In this document: positions 1 to 6,283 of the stretch, in pieces
Position numbering within the stretch: the first letter of the stretch is position 1
Layout of the letters: every line of letters starts with the position of its first letter
Notes under the pieces: generated by a model
Database searches by the model: none
Seen by the model: the letters and a program-made list of their open reading frames with translations, nothing else
Told to the model about the DNA's origin: nothing
Position numbers and translations under genes: made by a program
Assembly: GCA_046304235.1 (NCBI GenBank)
Contig: JBKCEW010000149.1
Location: 6,603-70,602, forward strand
Direction of reading: 5' to 3'
Source: CANHVK01 sp046304235
Lineage (GTDB): Bacteria > Bacteroidota > Bacteroidia > Flavobacteriales_D > Crocinitomicaceae
Length of the DNA: 64,000 nt

Positions 1-2
1 TT

Positions 3-77
3 CATCAATTAGAACAAATCTATTTTCCATTCGTGATTGAACAGGAAATCATTAAAAAACACAGTTCCTCTTTTTAA
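3..77 (+). CDS. 3' end of an unidentified gene cut by the window edge
   Basis: Frame 3 stays open from the window edge to a TAA at 75-77 and encodes HQLEQIYFPFVIEQEIIKKH then SSSF. The other two forward frames stop within 40 bases. The queA promoter follows 44 bases later, as expected after a gene end. The fragment is too short to assign, and an open frame of 25 codons can occur by chance, so this is only a probable gene tail. Confidence 0.35.
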   Translation, partial: HQLEQIYFPFVIEQEIIKKHSSSF

Positions 78-120
78 TAGGAATTAAAAGTTTTCAGTAA
101 AAAACTATCAAATATTTTTG

Positions 121-128
121 TATCTTTG
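121..128 (+). promoter_or_regulatory. Bacteroidota -7 promoter box for queA
   Basis: TATCTTTG matches the Bacteroidota consensus TAnnTTTG and lies 53 bases before the queA start. I see no clear TTG -33 element at the usual 17-23 base spacing. Assigned by consensus and position only. Confidence 0.5.
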
Positions 129-181
129 TTCCCTTTTTGCAGTATAAAAAAGATCCAATTTCTTTAAATATTTGAGGCACT

Positions 182-1240
182 ATGAGTAAAATGAAACTTT
201 CCGAATTTAGTTTCGATATTCCAACTGAGTTAATTGCTCAATACCCAGCTGAAAACAGAGATGAAGCAAGATTGATGGTAATTGATCGTGAAAAACAAAC
301 CATCGAACATAAGTTATTCAAAGATGTGATTCATTATTTTGATGATGGTGATGTGATGATCATGAATAATTCTCGTGTTTTTCCTGCGCGTATGTATGGG
401 AATAAAGAGAAGACGGGTGCAACTATTGAAGTGTTCTTATTGAGAGAATTAAACCGTGAAAGTTTACTTTGGGATGTACTAGTTGATCCTGCTCGTAAAA
501 TTCGTATTGGTAATAAATTATACTTTGGTGAAGACGATTCACTGGTAGCGGAAGTAATTGACAATACAACTTCTCGTGGAAGAACATTACGTTTTTTATT
601 TGATGGTCCTTACGAAGAATTTAAAGCAAAAATTACTGAATTAGGTGAAACTCCCCTTCCAAAATACATAGAAAGAGCTGTAGAACCTGAGGATGAAGAT
701 CGTTACCAAACGATTTACGCTAAGGTTGAAGGAGCAGTTGCGGCACCCACAGCTGGATTGCACTTTTCTCGTGAATTAATGAAAAGATTGGAAATTAAAG
801 GTGTCAATTTTTCTGAAATTACTTTACATGTTGGCTTAGGTTCTTTCCGTACGGTTGAAGTAGAAGACCTTACTAAGCATAAAATGGATTCAGAACAAGT
901 GATAATTACTGAAAAAAGTGCTGATATCGTAAACAATGCGAAGAAAAATAAAAAAAGAGTTTGTGCTGTCGGAACAACTACCATGCGTGCAATTGAAACT
1001 TCAGTTTCTACGGATGGAATGTTGAAACCATACGATGGTTGGACAAATAAATTTATCTATCCACCATACGACTTCAGTATAGCAGATAGTTTAATAACTA
1101 ATTTCCACACACCATTATCTACTTTATTGATGATGATTTCTGCTTTCTGTGGTCACGATTTAATGGTTGAAGCTTACAAATCGGCTATCAAAGAAAATTA
1201 CCGCTTCTATTCGTATGGAGATGCTATGTTGATTATCTAA
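182..1240 (+). CDS. queA: S-adenosylmethionine:tRNA ribosyltransferase-isomerase QueA
   Basis: QueA moves the ribosyl group of S-adenosylmethionine onto 7-aminomethyl-7-deazaguanine in tRNA, forming epoxyqueuosine at the wobble base of GUN anticodons; it is cytosolic. The 352-residue length is normal. Family landmarks are visible: the N-terminal MKLSEFSFDIPTELIAQYP, NNSRVFPAR near residue 62, VAAPTAGLHF near 186, LHVGLGSFRTV near 216, GTTTMRAIE near 265 and TNFHTPLSTLLMM near 308. The call starts at MSKMKL; the Met at codon 4 is an alternative. It has its own -7 box and a strong terminator, so it looks monocistronic. Confidence 0.97.
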   Translation: MSKMKLSEFSFDIPTELIAQYPAENRDEARLMVIDREKQTIEHKLFKDVIHYFDDGDVMIMNNSRVFPARMYGNKEKTGATIEVFLLRELNRESLLWDVLVDPARKIRIGNKLYFGEDDSLVAEVIDNTTSRGRTLRFLFDGPYEEFKAKITELGETPLPKYIERAVEPEDEDRYQTIYAKVEGAVAAPTAGLHFSRELMKRLEIKGVNFSEITLHVGLGSFRTVEVEDLTKHKMDSEQVIITEKSADIVNNAKKNKKRVCAVGTTTMRAIETSVSTDGMLKPYDGWTNKFIYPPYDFSIADSLITNFHTPLSTLLMMISAFCGHDLMVEAYKSAIKENYRFYSYGDAMLII

Positions 1241-1260
1241 TTAATATTATCTTATATATA

Positions 1261-1295
1261 AAAGGGCTGAATTAATTGAAATTCAGCCCTTTTTT
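1261..1295 (+). terminator. Rho-independent terminator after queA
   Basis: A 13-bp perfect stem (1261-1273 with 1280-1292, AAAGGGCTGAATT) and a 6-base loop run directly into a T tract. It begins 21 bases after the queA stop. The flanking A-rich side may let it also act on the convergent nadK transcript. Confidence 0.9.
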
Positions 1296-1353
1296 GTGTG
1301 CAATCTTCTAATCAACTATCTTTTAATATGTAATTTGTAATCTTTAAATTTTC

Positions 1354-2232
1354 TTAATTCCTCGAATCCATTCCCCAATTCATTTTATTGCGGATCGTAT
1401 CTAAGAAATTAGCATTTTCAAAGCGAATTACATTAATCATAAATTCCGCTTTTTCAACCGTGATTTCGGTTCCTTGAGGAATACTTTTTGTGTTGGAATC
1501 CAAACTGATAAGGTAGCGACGTTCTCTTCCTTCTACTTGTAATTTGATAGGCAAATGGTCAGGAACAACCATTGGACGAACATTTAAATTATGCGGAGCA
1601 ATCGGTGTCAAAATGTGTACCTGACAACCGGGAGTGATGATAGGACCACCACAACTTAAATTATAAGCCGTAGAACCGGTTGGTGTGCCAACAATCAATC
1701 CATCCGCCCAATAAGAATTAAGGTAATTACCATCCAATGAAGCGTGTACGGTAATCATCGAAGAGGTGTCTTTTTTGTGAAGGGTTAATTCGTTTAAGGC
1801 TAAATTATTTTCTCCAAATAAATCATCTTCTGTATGAATGCGTAGCATCGAACGCTTTTGGTAGCTGTATCGTTTTTCTTGCACCATCGAAAACATTTCC
1901 TCCATTTTTTCAGGATTGATGTTCGCTAGGAATCCCAAACGACCCGTGTTGATACCCAAAATTGGCACTCCACTTTCACGGATGAAACTCACCGTTTTTA
2001 AAAACGTACCATCACCTCCCACGCTGAAGGCCATGTCTATCCCTGACTTTAAATCTGTGTGGTCTTTGAAAGTTTCGTATTGACCTCCGATGTTTCCTTT
2101 TTTAACAAGTTGGTCTTGAAGTTCTTGTTCCAATACTGGTTTCCAATTAAAACGTTCAAGTAAAGCAAATACTTGTTCAAAAACTGAAATAGTTTGGCGG
2201 TTTAATTTCCTTCCGTAAATCGCAACATTCAT
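1354..2232 (-). CDS. nadK: NAD kinase
   Basis: Phosphorylates NAD+ to NADP+ in the cytosol and is the only known route to NADP. The 292 residues match the family length. Visible motifs: GGDGT at 72-76 (catalytic Asp), GINTGRLGFLAN at 93-104, NELTLH near 148, and GTPTGSTAYNLSCGGPII at 182-199. The gene lies 12 bases downstream of the CBS-ACT gene on the same strand and is probably co-transcribed with it, an arrangement I recall as common in Flavobacteriia. Convergent with queA. Confidence 0.97.
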   Translation of the reverse strand: MNVAIYGRKLNRQTISVFEQVFALLERFNWKPVLEQELQDQLVKKGNIGGQYETFKDHTDLKSGIDMAFSVGGDGTFLKTVSFIRESGVPILGINTGRLGFLANINPEKMEEMFSMVQEKRYSYQKRSMLRIHTEDDLFGENNLALNELTLHKKDTSSMITVHASLDGNYLNSYWADGLIVGTPTGSTAYNLSCGGPIITPGCQVHILTPIAPHNLNVRPMVVPDHLPIKLQVEGRERRYLISLDSNTKSIPQGTEITVEKAEFMINVIRFENANFLDTIRNKMNWGMDSRN

Positions 2233-2244
2233 ACAATGAGTAAA

Positions 2245-2907
2245 TTACATTTTTAGGAAATTCAATAGAGAATCGAATCTATCTTGTATGTCATCATAGA
2301 ACTCACTCTTTTGAAAAGAAGCACTAATGACATAATCGTAACGCTCAAACGTACGAATGATGCTAGTAAGTTCTGTTTTATTTATTTTCAAAGTAACCTC
2401 TAATTTTGTAGAATCTGGTGAAGACATAATATAAGAACTCAAAATACGAGCATTGTTACTCTCTACAATTTGTGCGATTTGAGCAAGCGAATAATCCACT
2501 TGATTGATTTCCAAAACTAAAATGGCTCCGTTTTCTTTGATACTACCTGTAGTAGCAATCATTGAAAGTAATTGATGAACAGAAGTACATCCTAAATATT
2601 TTTCATCTTTATCAAGAATCGGGACTACCGAAATTTTATGTTCAGATACTTTATGTAAAACTTCGTAAATATGGTCGTTTTCATAAACGTACGGTCGAGG
2701 TAAATGGTCGAACAAAACATCTAACGTTTCGTCCATATCCATTTTGTCCAAAATATCAGATTCAGAGATGATACCCACAAAATTTCCATTTTTTAAAACT
2801 GGTAAATGGGAAACTTTGAATTCATCCATCCATCGTAAAGCAATATCACCCGTATCGGTGTGATTTAACGGTGGTATCTCGTCTGTTATAAGGTCTTTCG
2901 CTATCAT
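2245..2907 (-). CDS. CBS-CBS-ACT domain protein (AcuB-like)
   Basis: A 220-residue cytosolic protein with two CBS repeats (about residues 1-60 and 72-125, containing VSHLPVLKNGNFVGIISESD and ISVVPILDKDEKYLG) and a C-terminal ACT-like fold (about 128-200, AILVLEINQVDYSLAQIAQI). CBS pairs usually bind adenine nucleotides and ACT domains bind small ligands, so a sensor role is likely, but the target is unknown. Being first in an operon with NAD kinase, it could link nucleotide status to NADP production; that is inference. Confidence 0.85.
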   Translation of the reverse strand: MIAKDLITDEIPPLNHTDTGDIALRWMDEFKVSHLPVLKNGNFVGIISESDILDKMDMDETLDVLFDHLPRPYVYENDHIYEVLHKVSEHKISVVPILDKDEKYLGCTSVHQLLSMIATTGSIKENGAILVLEINQVDYSLAQIAQIVESNNARILSSYIMSSPDSTKLEVTLKINKTELTSIIRTFERYDYVISASFQKSEFYDDIQDRFDSLLNFLKM

Positions 2908-3009
2908 AAGGGCGCCAAATTACAAAATAAGTGTAAATCTATTTCCTATTAAACGTTAAAAAACCTGTTTTTGTTGCCTTAACACATAAGTTTTTCATTG
3001 ATGTAATGC

Positions 3010-3017
3010 TATCTTTA
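3010..3017 (+). promoter_or_regulatory. Near-consensus -7 box before the 113-aa gene
   Basis: TATCTTTA differs from TAnnTTTG only at the last base and ends four bases before the ATG at 3022. If used, transcription would begin at about the start codon. No well-spaced -33 TTG was seen, so confidence is low. Confidence 0.3.
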
Positions 3018-3021
3018 CCCT

Positions 3022-3363
3022 ATGGATTATGATGTTGAGTTACGTTTTCGAGAATTAACGAAAGAGTTAGAAAAAAATTTCGGTCCGGATCTTGATACAC
3101 AAGCGATTTTGTTTTTAATTGGTGTACATGAATTGGGGCAAGGGTATAAAGAATTTACCAAACAAGAAAAAACGGAATTATTACATGTTGCCGTGTGTAC
3201 TATTCTCGAACCTTATGGATATTATGAATTCGAAGGGAAAGACATACAACATTGGCCTCACTTCAAATTGGTAAAAGAATTGCCTCAACTCAACGATCGC
3301 GAACAACAACATCTTATTAAAGAAGCCATCATCGAATATTTCCAACAAAATGGCATCTCATAA
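3022..3363 (+). CDS. Conserved hypothetical protein, 113 aa
   Basis: A soluble acidic protein with no signal peptide or membrane segment. It begins MDYDVELRFRELTKELEKNF and has a helical middle (ILFLIGVHELGQGYKEFTKQ) and an aromatic patch (EPYGYYEFEGKDIQHWPHFK). It resembles small uncharacterised Bacteroidota proteins, but I cannot name a family. It lies divergent from the CBS gene and 90 bases before rseP, which has its own promoter. Codon use looks like that of its neighbours. Confidence 0.7.
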   Translation: MDYDVELRFRELTKELEKNFGPDLDTQAILFLIGVHELGQGYKEFTKQEKTELLHVAVCTILEPYGYYEFEGKDIQHWPHFKLVKELPQLNDREQQHLIKEAIIEYFQQNGIS

Positions 3364-3382
3364 TCTACAATCTTCTAATTTT

Positions 3383-3399
3383 ACACTGAGCCAGTCGAA
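3383..3399 (-). repeat. Divergent copy of the TTCGACAAGCTCA dispersed repeat
   Basis: On the minus strand this reads TTCGACTGGCTCAGTGT and matches 14 of 17 bases of the copy at 35041. It sits between the 113-aa gene and the rseP promoter. The near match to the intergenic copies at 12219 and 35041 suggests a dispersed chromosomal repeat. Confidence 0.45.
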
Positions 3400-3426
3400 G
3401 TGCTTCAATTTGTAATCTCCAAACCT

Positions 3427-3434
3427 TATCTTTG
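3427..3434 (+). promoter_or_regulatory. -7 promoter box for rseP
   Basis: TATCTTTG is a perfect TAnnTTTG box, with a TTTG at 3409-3412 about 14 bases upstream. It lies downstream of the GTG at 3400 that would open the longest rseP frame, so transcripts from here cannot carry that start. This supports ATG 3454. Confidence 0.6.
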
Positions 3435-3453
3435 TAAACTTAAAAATCAAAAT

Positions 3454-4785
3454 ATGGATATTTTAATCAAAGCGTCTCAATTTATTATGTCACTTTCTTT
3501 ATTAGTGATATTACACGAATTTGGACATTTTATCCCTGCTAAGTTATTCAAAACAAGAGTTGAAAAGTTTTATTTGTTTTTCAATCCGAAGTTTTCTCTT
3601 TATAAAAAACAAATCAAGGACACGGAGTGGGGAATTGGTTGGTTGCCTTTGGGTGGTTATGTGAAAATTGCCGGAATGGTGGATGAATCGATGGATACAG
3701 AGCAATTGAAACAACCTGCACAACCGTGGGAATTTAGATCTAAAAAACCTTGGCAACGTTTGATTATTATGATTGGTGGTGTCGTAGTAAATGTGATTTT
3801 AGGGTTAGTTATATATATTGGTGTTACCTATTACTACGGAGAAGAACGTTTAGATCCAACTAAATTGGAAAAAGGATTAGCTGTACATCCTTATTTGAAA
3901 AAATACGGCATGGTATCTGGAGATGAAATTTTGACTGTTGACGGACAAAAAGTTACTAATGTAATGGAAGTTAGTGCTCAAGTGATGATGAGAGGGGCGC
4001 AAGATTTGACTGTAAAACACGCAGATGGTAAAATTCAGAAAGTACATTTCCCAGATGATATAGAATATGAATTATTTGAAGCAGGAGCTTTTCCGATGGT
4101 TTCTTTGCGTTCTAATGCATTGTCAGTAGATTCAGTATTACCGAAATCGAATGCACAAAAAGCAGGTTTGAAAAAAGGAGATCAATTTCTTGCTATCAAT
4201 GGAAATACGTTGAATTATTTTGACGATGTTCAATTGAATTTATTCCAAAACAAAGGAAAAAAAATTGAGGCAACTGTTTTGAGAAACAATGATACTGTTC
4301 AAGTTTCAGCGCAAGTTACTCCGGAAGGAACGTTAGGTTATGTATCTGGAGGAGGAGAAATTTTAGATGCTAAATTGGTCAAACAATACAAACCAGGTTT
4401 CGGTGAAAGTATTTCTTTGGGTTACCGTAAAGGAGCAAATACCCTGAAAGATTATGCAGGACAATTAAAGTTTATGTTTACTAAAAAAGGAGCTTCTTCT
4501 ATTGGTGGATTTGCACGCATGGGAGATATGTTTCCTCCAACTTGGGATTGGCATATTTTCTGGTTAAATACAGCTTTCTTATCTTTGGCATTGGCAATTA
4601 TGAATATCCTTCCGATTCCTGCATTAGATGGTGGACATGTAGTGTTCTTGATTTACGAAATGATTACAGGGAAAGAAGCTCCTCAAAAAGTATTAGAATA
4701 CGCACAATATGTGGGAATTGTACTTTTACTTTCGTTGATGGTTTATGCAAATGGAAATGATATTTACCGAATATTTTTTAAATAA
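3454..4785 (+). CDS. rseP: RIP metalloprotease RseP (site-2 protease, M50)
   Basis: An inner-membrane zinc protease that cuts transmembrane segments, typically of anti-sigma factors, in regulated intramembrane proteolysis. The 443-residue form has the HEFGH zinc site at 21-25, two PDZ regions (around GDEILTVDGQKV and KAGLKKGDQFLAINGN) and the second active-site motif MNILPIPALDGGH near the C-terminus, flanked by membrane segments. I start at ATG 3454 because the promoter box and a repeat occupy the preceding codons. Tryptophan dioxygenase follows 21 bases later, so the two may share a transcript. Confidence 0.95.
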   Translation: MDILIKASQFIMSLSLLVILHEFGHFIPAKLFKTRVEKFYLFFNPKFSLYKKQIKDTEWGIGWLPLGGYVKIAGMVDESMDTEQLKQPAQPWEFRSKKPWQRLIIMIGGVVVNVILGLVIYIGVTYYYGEERLDPTKLEKGLAVHPYLKKYGMVSGDEILTVDGQKVTNVMEVSAQVMMRGAQDLTVKHADGKIQKVHFPDDIEYELFEAGAFPMVSLRSNALSVDSVLPKSNAQKAGLKKGDQFLAINGNTLNYFDDVQLNLFQNKGKKIEATVLRNNDTVQVSAQVTPEGTLGYVSGGGEILDAKLVKQYKPGFGESISLGYRKGANTLKDYAGQLKFMFTKKGASSIGGFARMGDMFPPTWDWHIFWLNTAFLSLALAIMNILPIPALDGGHVVFLIYEMITGKEAPQKVLEYAQYVGIVLLLSLMVYANGNDIYRIFFK

Positions 4786-4806
4786 CTGATTAAACTGTAT
4801 TGAGTT

Positions 4807-5769
4807 ATGGCAATGGAGATTACACCAGAAATTTTAGACAAATTAGAAAAAATACAAGAGAAATACGCTGCGATTGGCGAAGATTTCAATGCTTATTTAG
4901 AAGGCTTATTATACGCCGATTCAGTACATTATTGGGATTACATAGAGGTAGATACTTTGTTGAGTTTACAAAAACCACGTACCCAATTTCCTGATGAGGT
5001 CGTTTTTATTATGTATCACCAAATCACGGAGTTGTATTTCAAATTGGCTTTAAGAGAATTTGATCAAATTAGTGCAAAAGAAGGGTTAACAGGTACATTT
5101 TTCTTAGATAGAGTGACACGTATTAATCGTTATTTTGATGCGTTAACGAAGAGTTTTGAAATTATGATTGAAGGAATGGAAAGAGATCAATTCTTAAAGT
5201 TCCGTATGTCATTACTTCCTGCAAGTGGTTTCCAATCAGCTCAATACCGAATGATTGAAATGGCTTCAACCGATTTCTTACCTTTGGTACATAAAGATGT
5301 ACGAGACAATTACTCTGGAAACGAACCAATTCAAGAATTATTCAATCACATTTATTGGAAAGAAGGGGCAACAGAAGTTGCTACAGGTAAGAAAACGCTT
5401 ACTTTGATTGAGTTTGAAGAACGTTATAGAGATTCATTTATTGCTTTTGCTGAAAAGAAAAAGGATTGCAATTTGTGGCAATGTTACTTGAAATTGACAG
5501 CTGAAGAGCAACGTAATCCGAAAATCATTGCTGCCTTGAAACAAAACGATATTAACGTGAATGTCAATTGGCCTTTAGCACATTATAAGTCAGCTGTTAA
5601 GTATTTACATCAAGGTAATTCAGATGTTCCTGCTACGGGTGGAACAAACTGGCAAAAATACCTTCCTCCTCGTTTCCAAAAACGTATTTTCTACCCAACA
5701 CTGTGGACTGAATCAGAGAAAAATGAATGGGGGAAAGCGTGGGTAAACGATACCTTAAATAACCTGTAA
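4807..5769 (+). CDS. kynA: Tryptophan 2,3-dioxygenase
   Basis: A cytosolic heme enzyme that opens the indole ring of L-tryptophan to N-formylkynurenine, the first step of the kynurenine route. At 320 residues the length fits. Landmarks: MYHQITELYFK at 69-79 (distal His), FLKFRMSLLPASGFQSAQYR near 137, LAHYKSAVKYL near 260 (probable proximal heme His) and TGGTNWQKYLPPRF near 278, matching the family GTGG substrate loop. It starts at MAMEIT; the Met at codon 3 is possible. No other sure kynurenine gene is adjacent; a cyclase-type hydrolase at 29534 could supply the formamidase step. Confidence 0.93.
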   Translation: MAMEITPEILDKLEKIQEKYAAIGEDFNAYLEGLLYADSVHYWDYIEVDTLLSLQKPRTQFPDEVVFIMYHQITELYFKLALREFDQISAKEGLTGTFFLDRVTRINRYFDALTKSFEIMIEGMERDQFLKFRMSLLPASGFQSAQYRMIEMASTDFLPLVHKDVRDNYSGNEPIQELFNHIYWKEGATEVATGKKTLTLIEFEERYRDSFIAFAEKKKDCNLWQCYLKLTAEEQRNPKIIAALKQNDINVNVNWPLAHYKSAVKYLHQGNSDVPATGGTNWQKYLPPRFQKRIFYPTLWTESEKNEWGKAWVNDTLNNL

Positions 5770-5771
5770 GC

Positions 5772-6161
5772 ATGCAGGGTTTTATAGATAAATTTGAAAT
5801 AACACAAATCATTCATTCGTACTCGGTGCATTTAGACATCGAACGAGTGGATGTTTGTAAAGACCTTTTCCTTGATGATGGAAAATTAGAATTACGTATC
5901 GGAAAAGCAAAAGGCAAAGCTGAAATAGAAGGTTTACTTACTCGTATTCTTGAATTTACACGTGGGAAAAGACATTTTATAACGAATACTTTCGTTGAAT
6001 TAGATAACGATACTGCCTACGCTCAATCGTATTTATTAGTGGTAGATGCACTTGAATCTACCGACATCAAAATGACAGGTGTATATCATGACACCTTCGT
6101 CAAAACCGAAAACGGTTGGAAAATCCATACTCGTAAACTGGTATTGGATTTAAATTCATAA
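5772..6161 (+). CDS. SnoaL/NTF2-like fold protein
   Basis: 129 residues in the pattern of the SnoaL-like branch of the NTF2 superfamily: an N-terminal helix pair (IIHSYSVHLDIERVDVCKDL), the segment FLDDGKLELRIGKAKGKAEI, and the strands RHFITNTFVELDNDTAYAQS and the C-terminal KTENGWKIHTRKLV. Members include ring-hydroxylating dioxygenase small subunits, isomerases and proteins of unknown role. It starts two bases after the dioxygenase stop and is certainly in the same transcript, so it may act with tryptophan dioxygenase or on its product. No specific activity can be assigned. Confidence 0.8.
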   Translation: MQGFIDKFEITQIIHSYSVHLDIERVDVCKDLFLDDGKLELRIGKAKGKAEIEGLLTRILEFTRGKRHFITNTFVELDNDTAYAQSYLLVVDALESTDIKMTGVYHDTFVKTENGWKIHTRKLVLDLNS

Positions 6162-6195
6162 AAATAATCTTTAATTAATTGATTAACTTCTTCTT

Positions 6196-6262
6196 CCCTC
6201 CTTGAGGAGGGGCAGGGGAGGTGACTCTTCTATCCCAAAATATTTTGGGACCTTTCTCAAGG
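6196..6262. repeat. Dispersed GC-rich REP-like repeat, copy 1
   Basis: 6196-6225 is base-for-base identical (30 bp) to the target site rebuilt by removing the IS at 12334-13292. The element is framed by CCTTGAG (6200-6206) and CTCAAGG (6256-6262), and encloses a perfect 18-bp palindrome TCCCAAAATATTTTGGGA (6233-6250). It lies between two convergent genes, and its high GC stands out. It may fold as a bidirectional terminator-like hairpin. Confidence 0.7.
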
Positions 6263-6283
6263 CGATAAGATATTTAACGCTTA

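Noticed and set aside
3400..3453. Longer RseP start at GTG 3400
   Set aside because: The segment contains the -7 box (3427-3434) and begins beside a dispersed repeat; the conserved protein starts at ATG 3454.
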